Origin: Paenibacillus sinensis
GTDB taxonomy: Bacteria > Bacillota > Bacilli > Paenibacillales > Paenibacillaceae
Reading direction: 5' to 3'
Assembly (NCBI RefSeq): GCF_019904155.1
Contig: NZ_JAHCMB010000139.1
Location: forward strand, 1 to 64,000
DNA length: 64,000 nucleotides
The notes beneath the pieces are model-generated. The model was not told the DNA's origin. It searched no databases and worked only from the letters and a program-made list of their open reading frames with translations. Shown here piece after piece: positions 56,285 through 64,000 of the stretch; within the stretch, counting starts at the first letter, position 1, and every line of letters begins with the position of its first letter. Made by a program: the position numbers and the translations under genes.

Positions 56285-57541
56285 TTACGCGCTTTCTTCC
56301 TGCTTCTTATCCTTCTTCAGGTTCAACTCGGGCAGAGCTTTCTCCTGAACAACCTTCTCCGTGATGACGCAATCCTTGATGTCGTCGCGGGAAGGCACTT
56401 CGTACATCACGTCAAGCATGATACTCTCGATGATCGCCCGCAGACCGCGGGCGCCCGTGTTGCGCTTGATTGCTTCCTTGGCAATCGCTTCGAGCGCCTG
56501 TGGCTCGAATTTCAGCGACACGTTATCCATCTCCAGCAGCTTGGCGTACTGCTTCGTGAGTGCATTCTTCGGCTCGGACAGGATGCGGACAAGTGTCTTC
56601 TCGTCAAGCGGCTCCAGCGTGGAGATGACCGGGAGACGGCCTACGAATTCGGGAATCAGACCGAATTTCAGCAGATCCTCCGGCAGTACCATCGACAGGT
56701 ATTCGCCCGCCTTCAGTTCCTTTTGTCCACCCTCGGAAGCGTTGAAGCCGATGACCTTCTTGCCGACACGGCGTTTGATCAACTGTTCCAGTCCGTCAAA
56801 GGCACCGCCTACGATGAACAGGATGTTGGTAGTATCGATCTGAATAAATTCCTGATGCGGATGCTTGCGTCCGCCTTGCGGCGGTACAGATGCAACCGTT
56901 CCCTCCAGAATTTTCAGCAGCGCCTGCTGAACGCCTTCGCCCGAAACGTCGCGCGTGATGGACGGGTTCTCGGACTTGCGGGCCACTTTATCGATTTCAT
57001 CGATATAGATGATGCCGCGCTCGGCTTTTTCCACATCATAGTCAGCAGCTTGAATAAGCTTCAAGAGAATGTTCTCTACGTCTTCGCCGACGTAGCCGGC
57101 CTCGGTAAGGGAGGTCGCATCCGCGATCGCGAACGGAACATTGATGATCTTGGCCATCGTCTGGGCCAGCAGCGTCTTGCCGGAGCCGGTCGGGCCGAGC
57201 AGCAAAATGTTGCTCTTCGTCAGCTCGACGTCTTCGATTTTGCTCTGACTGTTGATGCGCTTGTAGTGGTTGTATACGGCTACGGACAGGGATTTCTTCG
57301 CCTGCTCCTGGCCGATCACGTACTGATCGAGAATATCGCGAATCTCTTTTGGCTTCGGAATATCCTTCAGGTCCAGTTCTTCCTCATGACCGAGTTCCTC
57401 TTCCACGATCTCCGTGCACAGCTCGATACATTCATCACATATATAAACGCCGGGTCCCGCAACGAGCTTGCGAACCTGCTCCTGGGATTTCCCACAGAAC
57501 GAGCATTTCAGCTGCCCTTTTTCATCATTAAATTTAAACAT
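56285..57541 (-). CDS. clpX: ATP-dependent Clp protease ATP-binding subunit ClpX
   Basis: This 418-residue unfoldase has an N-terminal C4 zinc finger (CSFCG and CDECIELC), Walker A GPTGSGKT, the IGF loop region (VIGFNAS) that docks on ClpP, and a C-terminal AAA small domain. It delivers proteins to ClpP. It starts 11 bases after clpP. Confidence 0.97.
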   Translation of the reverse strand: MFKFNDEKGQLKCSFCGKSQEQVRKLVAGPGVYICDECIELCTEIVEEELGHEEELDLKDIPKPKEIRDILDQYVIGQEQAKKSLSVAVYNHYKRINSQSKIEDVELTKSNILLLGPTGSGKTLLAQTMAKIINVPFAIADATSLTEAGYVGEDVENILLKLIQAADYDVEKAERGIIYIDEIDKVARKSENPSITRDVSGEGVQQALLKILEGTVASVPPQGGRKHPHQEFIQIDTTNILFIVGGAFDGLEQLIKRRVGKKVIGFNASEGGQKELKAGEYLSMVLPEDLLKFGLIPEFVGRLPVISTLEPLDEKTLVRILSEPKNALTKQYAKLLEMDNVSLKFEPQALEAIAKEAIKRNTGARGLRAIIESIMLDVMYEVPSRDDIKDCVITEKVVQEKALPELNLKKDKKQEESA

Positions 57542-57552
57542 TTAACCACCCC

Positions 57553-58143
57553 TTAGGATTTGATCGGTGAATACAGAACCTCGTCAATCAAGCCGTACGC
57601 TTTGGCTTCTTCCGCGCTCATGAAATTGTCGCGGTCCGTGTCGCGCTCGATTTTTTCAAGGGGCTGACCAGTGCGGTCCACATAGATTTGATTCAACTTC
57701 TGCTTGGTCTTCAAAATCCAGTCTGCGTGAATCCAAATATCCGATGCCTGACCTTGAACGCCGCCCAGCGGCTGATGAATCATCACTTCGCTGTTAGCCA
57801 GCGCATATCTCTTGCCCGGCGCTCCGGCCGTGAGCAGCAGCGACCCCATACTTGCAGCCATACCGACGCAAATAGTGGAAACATCTGGCTTGATATACTG
57901 CATCGTATCATATATACCCATGCCGGCTGTCACAGAACCACCGGGTGAATTGATGTACAGGTTGATGTCCTTTTCAGGGTCCTCGGCTGCCAGGAAGAGC
58001 AATTGGGCAATGACCAGATTGGCAACATCATCATCAATCGCATTGCTAAGGAATATGATGCGGTCCTTGAGCAACCGGGAGTAGATGTCGTATGAGCGTT
58101 CTCCTCGATTCGTCGATTCCACAACCATTGGTACCAGACTCAT
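57553..58143 (-). CDS. clpP: ATP-dependent Clp protease proteolytic subunit
   Basis: This 196-residue serine protease has the triad S98 (GMAASMGS), H123 (MIHQPLGG) and D172. It forms the proteolytic barrel with ClpX. The ATG at 58143 follows GAGGTTGG. Two promoter candidates lie in the 210-base gap after tig. Confidence 0.97.
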   Translation of the reverse strand: MSLVPMVVESTNRGERSYDIYSRLLKDRIIFLSNAIDDDVANLVIAQLLFLAAEDPEKDINLYINSPGGSVTAGMGIYDTMQYIKPDVSTICVGMAASMGSLLLTAGAPGKRYALANSEVMIHQPLGGVQGQASDIWIHADWILKTKQKLNQIYVDRTGQPLEKIERDTDRDNFMSAEEAKAYGLIDEVLYSPIKS

Positions 58144-58162
58144 GCCACCAACCTCATTTCTC

Positions 58163-58191
58163 TCTATATATAATTAGTCTTGCCGTTTCAA
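58163..58191 (-). promoter_or_regulatory. Candidate clpP promoter, proximal
   Basis: The minus strand reads TTGAAA-N17-TATAGA, 20 bases upstream of the clpP ATG. That leaves a very short leader. Confidence 0.4.
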
Positions 58192-58195
58192 AAGT

Positions 58196-58224
58196 ATTTT
58201 AACACGTTCATGGCGCAATGTCAT
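58196..58224 (-). promoter_or_regulatory. Candidate clpP promoter, distal
   Basis: The minus strand reads ATGACA-N17-TAAAAT, about 53 bases upstream of clpP. I saw no CtsR operator nearby. Confidence 0.5.
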
Positions 58225-58254
58225 TTTTTCACCGGAGTGCTCCATCTTCTTTAA

Positions 58255-58290
58255 TAAAAACAAGACACGTAGCCGAAGTTACGTGCCTTG
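58255..58290 (-). terminator. Intrinsic terminator after tig
   Basis: The minus strand has an AAGGCACGTA / TACGTGTCTT stem (one G-T pair) followed by GTTTTTATT. Confidence 0.82.
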
Positions 58291-58353
58291 CTATCGCAGA
58301 GATATGAAGCCCGAACGGGCATTTCAGTCAATCGTTGCGCCCCGAACGGGACA

Positions 58354-59673
58354 TTACTCGGCGCTTGCTTCTTCAGCCGGCGCTTCCACTTCCTTGCTGT
58401 TCTCAACCAGGAAGTCGATCGTCTTGCGGAGCATGATTTCTTCCTTCAGGCTGTCCAGCGATCCGTTGGATGCAAGAATGCTCCGGATTTCTTCAGCGGA
58501 ACGTCTGTAGCTTTCAGCCATCTTCTCAAGTTCCGCTTCGAATTCTTCGTCGGAAACCTCGATGTTCTCGTTCTTCGCGATAACTTCCAGAACGAGGTTG
58601 TTGAGTACGCGTTTCTCGGCGTCGCTCTTCATCTGCTCGCGCAGATCGTCCTGCGTCTGTCCGGAGAAGCTGAGGAACATGTCCATGTTCATGCCCTGCT
58701 GACGAAGACGCATGTCGAAGTCGCGGACCATGTTCTGTACTTCGCTGTCGATCATAGCCTGCGGAATCTCAACTTCGGCGTTCGCTGCTGCGGCTTCCAC
58801 AACGGCGTTCTCTTTCACGCCCTTCAGCTCTTCAGCCTTGCGGGATTCCAGCTGCTTCTTCAGATCTTCCTTGTATTCAGCAAGCGTTTCGAACTCGCTT
58901 ACGTCCTTGGCGAACTCGTCGTCCAGCTCCGGAAGCTGCTTGCGCTTGATTTCATGCAGTTTAACCTTGAACACAGCCGGTTTGCCGGCGAGGTTCTCGG
59001 CATGGTAGGTTTCAGGGAATGCTACTTCAATGTCCTTGAAGTCGCCTGTCGCCATTCCAACCACTTGCTCTTCGAAGCCCGGGATGAAGGAATTGCTTCC
59101 CAGCTCCAGGGAGTGGCGCTCGGCCTTGCCGCCTTCAAAGGCTTCGCCGTCTACAAATCCTTCGAAGTCGATCACGGCGATGTCGCCGTTTACAGCCGTT
59201 TCTTCTTCAACAACAACCAGCTCGGCGTGACGCTCTTGAAGACGTGTCAGTTCCGCGCCCAGCTCTTCATCGGTAACTTCAGCCTTCTGGACTGGAACTT
59301 CAACGCCTTTGTATTGGCCAAGCGTAACTTCCGGCTTAACCGTAACTTTGGCTTTGAACTTGAAGGACTGCCCTTTGGCGAACTGCTCGATGTCCACTTC
59401 CGGACGGTCTACAGGGAAAATGTCAGTCTGCTCAACCGCTTCGCCGTAGGCTTCAGGCAGCAGGATGTCGATTGCGTCCTGATACAGACTCTCTACTCCG
59501 AAACGCGATTCGAAAATTGGACGCGGCACTTTGCCTTTACGGAAGCCCGGTACGTTGGCTTGCTTAACGACTTTATTAAAGGCTTTGTCGAGAGCTTTCG
59601 CTACCCGATCCGCGTCAACTTCAACATCAAGAACGCCAAGGTTCTTCTCTATTTTTTCCCAAGTTGCTTTCAT
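58354..59673 (-). CDS. tig: Trigger factor
   Basis: This 439-residue ribosome-associated chaperone has the N-terminal ribosome-binding domain with the signature FRKGKVPR, a peptidyl-prolyl isomerase FKBP domain (about 150-245) and C-terminal arms. A GGAGGGG site and an excellent promoter lie upstream. It precedes clpP, as in many bacteria. Confidence 0.97.
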   Translation of the reverse strand: MKATWEKIEKNLGVLDVEVDADRVAKALDKAFNKVVKQANVPGFRKGKVPRPIFESRFGVESLYQDAIDILLPEAYGEAVEQTDIFPVDRPEVDIEQFAKGQSFKFKAKVTVKPEVTLGQYKGVEVPVQKAEVTDEELGAELTRLQERHAELVVVEEETAVNGDIAVIDFEGFVDGEAFEGGKAERHSLELGSNSFIPGFEEQVVGMATGDFKDIEVAFPETYHAENLAGKPAVFKVKLHEIKRKQLPELDDEFAKDVSEFETLAEYKEDLKKQLESRKAEELKGVKENAVVEAAAANAEVEIPQAMIDSEVQNMVRDFDMRLRQQGMNMDMFLSFSGQTQDDLREQMKSDAEKRVLNNLVLEVIAKNENIEVSDEEFEAELEKMAESYRRSAEEIRSILASNGSLDSLKEEIMLRKTIDFLVENSKEVEAPAEEASAE

Positions 59674-59729
59674 TGTTTAAATTTCCCCTCCAAAATTGGT
59701 TCACGTATCACGCACAGAATAACCATTAT

Positions 59730-59758
59730 ATTATATAAAACTTTATCATACTTTTCAA
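59730..59758 (-). promoter_or_regulatory. SigA promoter of tig
   Basis: The minus strand reads TTGAAA-N17-TATAAT, one mismatch class from consensus, 57 bases upstream of the tig ATG. Confidence 0.75.
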
Positions 59759-59794
59759 GGGGAGATTAAGGCGTTTACATGATGCCCTCCCCTC

Positions 59795-60676
59795 TTAACC
59801 CGGCCTCCCCGCAAATCGGTTGAGGGCCCGATAAGCCTGTTCAAATGAAAACCGCATGCCCTCGGTTATACCGTACATCGCCCGCGTTTCCTCCTCGTTG
59901 CGCGTCCCGTTCAGCGTCTCGGACACCGTCTGGTGCAGCGCTCCGGCCCAAAGATCAAGCGTCCCTTCTTCTCCGGATAGTATGGAATAATAGGATTCCG
60001 TTCCATAAATCGCCATAATGAACTCGGCCCATAGCTCCCGGGCAAAATAATACAGCGTCGGCTCATGTGTCTCCGTCTGCTCCGCAACCCGTTCCAGCAC
60101 CTGTGCGGTCTGCACCGGAAATTCGTCGGAGTTAAGTGGAACCGTGTCGATCTCGACGACTATGCTCTCCTGTCCGCGCTTCAAGTCGACGGCCCCCTGA
60201 ACGCCCCTCCGGCGGAGCGTCTGCAGCGTCCGGAACTGGAGGATGGGGTGAATGTCAGGGTTCTGCACCCAGTCGGTCAGGGCATAGTCCACCTCTTCTC
60301 CCTCCAAATAAGCCAGCTGTTCCAGGGCAAGCAGCGTCCCTTCGGACAGCGGCTCATTCATTACCTTGCGCAGCAGCTTGCCGGCATAGTCCGCATCTTC
60401 CCTGAGCTTGGCTTCCGCGAACTGCCGGGCCATGTCCTCCTCGCCCGCGTCTTCTTCGTGAACGGACGGCGACTCCGTATAGGAAGTCTGCATGGCCTGG
60501 GGGAAAGCGGCCTCCAGCCAGTCCAGCAGCGATTGCCACTCCTCGTAATGCCGCTGCTCCTGCCCCTGGCATTGCAGCAGGAACCGAAGCAGCTCGGCGG
60601 CCTCGCCGTAGCGTTCGCCCTCCAGCATGACCGTCAGCTGAATCTGGTAGTATTCCACAGTCTTAGGGAACAGCAC
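59795..60676 (-). CDS. TPR-like protein YsoA-type
   Basis: This protein of at least 293 residues is helical and contains TPR-like segments (EGERYGEAAELLRFLLQCQGQEQR). B. subtilis has ysoA, a TPR protein of unknown function, at the same place upstream of tig. A GTG at 60676 lacks a ribosome site, while AGGAGGT (60719-60725) lies 6 bases before an in-frame ATT at 60712. The true start may be that AUU, adding 12 residues. An extended -10 (TGCTATAAT) lies near 60754. Confidence 0.72.
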   Translation of the reverse strand: MLFPKTVEYYQIQLTVMLEGERYGEAAELLRFLLQCQGQEQRHYEEWQSLLDWLEAAFPQAMQTSYTESPSVHEEDAGEEDMARQFAEAKLREDADYAGKLLRKVMNEPLSEGTLLALEQLAYLEGEEVDYALTDWVQNPDIHPILQFRTLQTLRRRGVQGAVDLKRGQESIVVEIDTVPLNSDEFPVQTAQVLERVAEQTETHEPTLYYFARELWAEFIMAIYGTESYYSILSGEEGTLDLWAGALHQTVSETLNGTRNEEETRAMYGITEGMRFSFEQAYRALNRFAGRPG

Positions 60677-60846
60677 AATATTTTCTTTGGCGGGGGAATT
60701 GGAATTTCGAATAAGGGCACCTCCTTCCGCTTCTCCAAATGTCTCAGTTGATGATTATAGCATACCCTGCCACAAGAGTGAAAAAACAAGTTGAATTATC
60801 TCTCCTTATATGCTAATATAATCTCTGCTTGCTTTTAAGTGGTTAT

Positions 60847-60970
60847 GTCCCAATAGCTCAGCTGGATAGTGCATGCGCCTTCTAAGCGCATGGTCGGGGG
60901 TTCGTCGGAGCATAAGCTTCGTTAGGATCACTTCGCAGTCAGCCCGCAGGGCTGTACCCCGATTGGGACG
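60847..60970 (+). pseudogene. Interrupted tRNA-Arg(TCT) copy
   Basis: The 5' part (60847-60904) matches the intact tRNA-Arg downstream through acceptor, D arm, anticodon loop CTTCTAA and T-stem GGGGGTTCG. After TTCG it is replaced by a 56-base structured sequence, then CCCCGATTGGGACG closes the acceptor. One D-stem mismatch (GTGC) is also present. It cannot fold as a normal tRNA and is probably non-functional. Confidence 0.8.
60897..60960 (+). repeat. Multi-hairpin element, copy 0 (inside the broken tRNA)
   Basis: The element is closed by GGGGT/ACCCC, with an inner hairpin CGGAGC-ATAA-GCTTCG. A second stem is imperfect here (GATCAC against GCAGTC). It shares high identity with copies at 61157-61222 and 61293-61358. 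Confidence 0.75.
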
Positions 60971-61026
60971 ATGGGTTTTGATTTACTTTACTTTATAAGT
61001 ATTTTGCTTTGATTCACTTTTTGTGT

Positions 61027-61100
61027 GTCCCAATAGCTCAGCTGGATAGAGCATGCGCCTTCTAAGCGCACGGTCGGGGGTTCGAATCCCTCTTGGGACG
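61027..61100 (+). tRNA. tRNA-Arg (anticodon TCT)
   Basis: A complete cloverleaf is visible: acceptor GTCCCAA/TTGGGAC with discriminator G, D arm GCTC/GAGC, anticodon stem TGCGC/GCGCA with loop CTTCTAA (anticodon TCT, reading AGA), and T arm GGGGG-TTCGAAT-CCCTC. CCA is not encoded. An intrinsic terminator follows directly. Confidence 0.96.
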
Positions 61101-61103
61101 TCC

Positions 61104-61130
61104 AAAGCCTTCCTTAGGGAAGGCTTTTTT
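61104..61130 (+). terminator. Intrinsic terminator after tRNA-Arg
   Basis: AGCCTTCC pairs with GGAAGGCT and is followed by TTTTT. The same stem recurs at 61237-61262 in the second repeat unit. Confidence 0.88.
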
Positions 61131-61156
61131 GCGTTCTGAGGGATGAGAACCCATTT

Positions 61157-61222
61157 GGGGGTTCGTCGGAGCATACGCTTCGTTAGGACCGCTTCGAAGT
61201 CAGCCCGCCAGGGCTGTACCCC
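61157..61222 (+). repeat. Multi-hairpin element, copy 1
   Basis: GGGGG...ACCCC closes hairpin CGGAGC-ATAC-GCTTCG, an imperfect stem (GACCGC against GAAGTC) and GCCC-GCCA-GGGC. Confidence 0.75.
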
Positions 61223-61236
61223 GATTTGGGACGTCC

Positions 61237-61262
61237 AAAGCCTTCCTTCGGGAAGGCTTTTT
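61237..61262 (+). terminator. Duplicated terminator in the second repeat unit
   Basis: AAAGCCTTCC-TTCG-GGAAGGCTTT is followed by TT. It is a copy of the tRNA-Arg terminator with a UUCG tetraloop. Confidence 0.8.
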
Positions 61263-61292
61263 CGCTTTCAGAGGGATGAGAACCCACTTGGA

Positions 61293-61358
61293 GGGGGTTC
61301 GTCGGAGCATACGCTTCGTTAGGACTGCTTCGCAGTCAGCCCGCCAGGGCTGTACCCC
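61293..61358 (+). repeat. Multi-hairpin element, copy 2 (best preserved)
   Basis: GGGGGT...ACCCC closes three hairpins: CGGAGC-ATAC-GCTTCG, GACTGC-TTC-GCAGTC and GCCC-GCCA-GGGC. All three stems are perfect apart from one G-T pair, giving a cloverleaf-like layout. Confidence 0.75.
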
Positions 61359-61449
61359 GATTTGAGAGACCCGATTGGGTAAGTCCCCCCTGCCACTACG
61401 TCCCCATAAGGCCACATCGTTCACCCGGCCACCGTCATCTTATCCTCCA

Positions 61450-61488
61450 TAAAAATAGGTCAGCCGGAAGCTTCCGACTGACCTATTA
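61450..61488 (-). terminator. Intrinsic terminator after pstA
   Basis: The minus strand has a stem of ATAGGTCAG / CTGACCTAT with an inner CGGAAGCTTCCG palindrome, followed by TTTTTATGG. Confidence 0.85.
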
Positions 61489-61537
61489 TTCCGAAATCCC
61501 TTCCGTTTGGAAGGTCTAATGAAAGAAGATCCAGCTG

Positions 61538-62431
61538 CTACGATCTCGCTTTGCGTCCCGCTCCGCGTTTGGTCCACCAGATCGGAGCGCGGAACGCCAG
61601 ATTGATCAGCAGTACGACGATAACCAGCACCGCTGCGGATTTGTCCGCGATTTGACGCGCATCCTCCACGATTGCTTCGGACTGCACATACCACAGATGC
61701 ACGGACAGCGTCTCGCCCGGCGAGAGCAGGTTGAAATCCCACATTTCGCCGGAAGTGCTGAGTCCGGCTGTCAAAATAATTACGGCCGATTCCCCGAACG
61801 CACGTCCAGCAACGAGGCAGATGCCCGTAATGATCGACGGGAGCGCTACCGGCAGAACAACTTTGCGGATCACGTAGAATTTCGTCAAGCCGAGCGCATA
61901 ACCCGCCTCGCGAAGCTCGCCCGGAACGGCACGAACCGCTTCCTCTGTCACCCGTGCCAGCATCGGAAGGTTGAGCAGCGCCAGACTGACGCCGCCGCCC
62001 AGAATAGTCAGACCGACGTCGAAATACTCGGCGAAGATTGCCAGTCCGAGCAGACCGAATACGATGGAAGGAACCGAGGACAGCGCTTCGACGCAAATTC
62101 GCAGGCCAGCCGTGAAGGCATTGTCCGGGGCGTACTCCGCCATATAAATGCCCGCTCCCACACCGATCGGAATGGATATGACCAGCGAGATGAAGAGAAT
62201 ATAGAAGGAATTGAACAGAACCGGCCCAATTCCGCCGCCGGGGTCAATCTCTTCGGGCTGTTTGAGAAGGAATGAAAGATTAAACCCCGGAAGCCCTTTG
62301 CCCAAAATCGTGAACAGCAGCCAGAATATCAGCAGCATGACGAGAGCGCCCAGCGTATAAAAGCCGATTGTGGCCGCTTTGTCCATCCGCAGCGCCCGGG
62401 CCGTTTTTTTGGATCGTGCGAAACCGCCCAT
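61538..62431 (-). CDS. pstA: Phosphate ABC transporter permease PstA
   Basis: This 297-residue permease has six membrane helices and the ABC-coupling EAA-like motif LREAGYALGLTKFYVIRKVVLP. It pairs with PstC in high-affinity phosphate uptake. The ATG at 62431 abuts the pstC stop with AGGGAGGG upstream. A terminator follows 50 bases later, and no pstB or phoU follows on this strand. Confidence 0.95.
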   Translation of the reverse strand: MGGFARSKKTARALRMDKAATIGFYTLGALVMLLIFWLLFTILGKGLPGFNLSFLLKQPEEIDPGGGIGPVLFNSFYILFISLVISIPIGVGAGIYMAEYAPDNAFTAGLRICVEALSSVPSIVFGLLGLAIFAEYFDVGLTILGGGVSLALLNLPMLARVTEEAVRAVPGELREAGYALGLTKFYVIRKVVLPVALPSIITGICLVAGRAFGESAVIILTAGLSTSGEMWDFNLLSPGETLSVHLWYVQSEAIVEDARQIADKSAAVLVIVVLLINLAFRAPIWWTKRGAGRKARS

Positions 62432-63391
62432 CTAGCTTTCCCTCCTTTTTCGTCCCAGGAACCGGATAACGAGGATCAGGACAAACGAAATGAGCAGCAG
62501 CAGGAAAGCCATCATATGCAGAGCGTAGTTCCAGGTCGAGTCAAACTCGACGTTGGAAATCTGCATGACGATATTGCTGGTCAACACCGAAGAAGGCGTG
62601 AACAATGTCTTGGCCAGCTGCGGCGTGTTGCCGATTACCATAACGACAGCCATGGTCTCGCCGATCGCACGGGTCATGCCCAGAATGACTGCCGATAGAA
62701 TGCCTCTTCCGGCAGCGGGCAGCACAACGCGCATAATAACCTGAAACCGCGTGGAGCCGAGCGCATAAGCGGCATCACGGTATTTGGCCGGCACTGCGGC
62801 GATGGCGTCATCGCTGATCCGGGCGATGGTCGGCAGAACCATCAGCGCCAGAACGAGTGCCGCCGCCAGCAGGCCGTCTCCCAGTCCTTCACCGCTAAGC
62901 CTCCGGAGAAACGGAAGCAGGACAGTGAGTCCCAGATATCCATAAACAATCGAAGGAATGCCGACCAGCAGATCGAGAACCGGACGGATGAAGCGCTTGA
63001 TCCATTGCGGGGCGATCTCAGCCGTCAGAACCGCCATACCGACCGATATAGGGACGGAGATCAGCATCGTCAGAGCAGTCAGCGACAGCGTATTGATAAT
63101 AAAGGAAGCCGCTCCGAACTTCTCATCTTCCGGCGTCCAGTCGAAAGAGAAGAAGAACTGGGCCGGCGAAATATGTCCGAACAGAAGGAGAGCCGTCTTG
63201 CCGATAAACACCGTCACAAGAACGAGAACGAAGCAGAGCGCCAGGATACTGAACAAAAAATAATAGCGTGCGGCGTAATCCAAGAGACGGTGGCGCAGAT
63301 GCCGCCTAGCGGATACGTTCACGGGGCTGGGGCCGCCTGCCGCCGTGCGTTTGGGGTTGATATTCTTCGGGTCAATGGTCTGCTGAACCAT
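62432..63391 (-). CDS. pstC: Phosphate ABC transporter permease PstC
   Basis: This 319-residue permease has six membrane helices after a basic N-terminus and the coupling motif YRDAAYALGSTRFQVIMRVVLPAA. AAGGAGG lies 6 bases before the ATG. It follows pstS after 164 bases that include a terminator-like stem, so pstCA expression may be lower than pstS. Confidence 0.95.
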   Translation of the reverse strand: MVQQTIDPKNINPKRTAAGGPSPVNVSARRHLRHRLLDYAARYYFLFSILALCFVLVLVTVFIGKTALLLFGHISPAQFFFSFDWTPEDEKFGAASFIINTLSLTALTMLISVPISVGMAVLTAEIAPQWIKRFIRPVLDLLVGIPSIVYGYLGLTVLLPFLRRLSGEGLGDGLLAAALVLALMVLPTIARISDDAIAAVPAKYRDAAYALGSTRFQVIMRVVLPAAGRGILSAVILGMTRAIGETMAVVMVIGNTPQLAKTLFTPSSVLTSNIVMQISNVEFDSTWNYALHMMAFLLLLISFVLILVIRFLGRKRRES

Positions 63392-63489
63392 GCCTTGCCT
63401 CCTTGCCGAAATTCATTCTTCATCCATAAATAAACGCCTGCCGGCCTCTTCCGGACGACGAGCGTTTACCGGGAACTTTCTTATATTTT

Positions 63490-63522
63490 GGAAAAGCCAG
63501 CCCCGATTACCCGGAGGCTGGC
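63490..63522 (-). terminator. Terminator/attenuator between pstS and pstC
   Basis: The minus strand has a GCCAGCC / GGCTGGC stem followed by TTTTCC. Partial read-through would give more PstS than permease, as seen in other pst operons. Confidence 0.7.
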
Positions 63523-63555
63523 CCTCTGTTGCGCTGTATCGAATGCGTCCTGAAC

Positions 63556-64000
63556 TTACTTCATAGCGGAGATCGGAATGAATTTCAGCTTCTTCAGCGA
63601 TCCCTGCTGGAATTTCTTGCTCTGCACATAGTCGATGAACGCTTTGGTGGCGCCGGTTGGCTGTCCCTTGGTCATGTAGTAGCCATAAGACCAGATCTTA
63701 TAGGAGCCGTTGATGACATTGTCACTTGTTGCAGCTACACCGTTGAACTTCACGGCCTTGATATCACCGCCGGTTACATAGACAAGGTCGATATAACCGA
63801 TCGAGTTCGGTGTGGAGCCTACAGCCGTCTTCATGTCGCCGCTCGATCCAACTTCCTTGTAGTTCTTGTCTTTCTTCACGATGTCGCCGCCTGCCAGAGC
63901 CTTGGACTGGTAGTTGACGCGGGTGCCGGAACCGAAAGCGCGTGTGATAACGACAATGTCAGCATCGGCGCCGCCGACTTGCTTCCAGTTCGTGATCTTG
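63556..64000 (-). CDS. pstS: Phosphate-binding protein PstS, C-terminal part
   Basis: The gene runs off the right edge, so only the last 147 residues are seen. The phosphate-binding motif RAFGSGTR is present, with SIGYIDLVYV and GYYMTKGQP further on, all typical of PstS. It would capture phosphate outside the cell for PstCA. The frame is open to base 63999. Confidence 0.93.
   Translation of the reverse strand, partial: KITNWKQVGGADADIVVITRAFGSGTRVNYQSKALAGGDIVKKDKNYKEVGSSGDMKTAVGSTPNSIGYIDLVYVTGGDIKAVKFNGVAATSDNVINGSYKIWSYGYYMTKGQPTGATKAFIDYVQSKKFQQGSLKKLKFIPISAMK

Larger units (their letters stand above)
61093..61361 (+). repeat. Tandem 133-136 bp repeats after tRNA-Arg
   Basis: Unit one (61093-61225) and unit two (61226-61361) each begin with the tRNA 3' end TTGGGACG, then an intrinsic terminator, GAGGGATGAGAACCCA, and a multi-hairpin element. 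The tRNA 3' end and terminator have been duplicated along with the element. Confidence 0.85.

Noticed and set aside
58144..58353. CtsR operator upstream of clpP
   Set aside because: No tandem GGTCAAA heptads were seen here, nor upstream of lonA.
60847..60970. tRNA with a self-splicing intron
   Set aside because: The insert is only 56 bases and sits in the T-loop; bacterial group I introns are larger and lie in the anticodon region.
60983..61174. Minus-strand frame encoding RGIRTPDRALRRRMLYPAEL
   Set aside because: This is the well-known spurious protein read from the complement of a tRNA gene.
61200..61424. Minus-strand frame over the tandem repeats
   Set aside because: It covers duplicated terminators and tRNA ends and has no coding character.

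Overview
The window looks like a chromosomal housekeeping segment of a spore-forming, low-to-moderate GC Firmicute, most likely Paenibacillus or a close relative. The evidence is the Bacillales gene order, sporulation genes (spo0B, spoIVFA/FB, spoVID, a SafA-like LysM coat protein, a SpoIIB-like SPOR protein), tandem lonA/lonB, a Firmicute L27 with its Prp protease, and a T-box valS leader. Nearly everything is on the minus strand. The exceptions are a merR-ABC cassette, greA, two tRNA-Arg loci and a decayed EamA transporter.

Reading from right to left, which is the direction of transcription: phosphate uptake (pstS 3' part, pstC, pstA, with no pstB next to them); an intact tRNA-Arg(TCT) beside an interrupted copy and tandem repeats; ysoA-like TPR gene, tig, clpP, clpX, ispG, lonB, lonA, engB (protein folding, proteolysis, isoprenoids, ribosome assembly); a ugd-type dehydrogenase; the haem operon hemA-hemX-sirC-hemC-cobA/hemD; a SplB-like radical SAM gene and an aldo/keto reductase; hemB-hemL-rluA; then greA facing the other way.

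The left half holds spoVID; a gntR-membrane protein pair; valS-folC-murC; a GGDEF protein; spoIIB-like, DUF4321, maf and radC; mreBCD-minCD; spoIVFA-spoIVFB-rng; rplU-prp-rpmA; spo0B-obgE; the inserted merR-ABC cassette; the aromatic/threonine operon pheB-hom-thrB-pheA-ilvE; a LysM spore-coat gene; and the start of an rRNA operon running off the left edge.

The points that go beyond routine annotation are mostly non-coding. (1) An almost identical 17-18 bp Rex-like box lies upstream of both hemA and hemB. (2) A 75-77 bp hairpin-rich tandem repeat sits between that box and hemB, with one compensatory base-pair change. (3) A LexA-type SOS box overlaps the predicted start of the SplB-like gene. 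(4) A 64-66 bp multi-hairpin element occurs three times around tRNA-Arg, one copy interrupting a tRNA T-loop. (5) A MerR-type promoter with the diagnostic 19-bp spacer drives the ABC transporter, and a degenerate copy of its operator precedes merR. I found no CRISPR array, prophage, intact insertion sequence or recognisable defence system.
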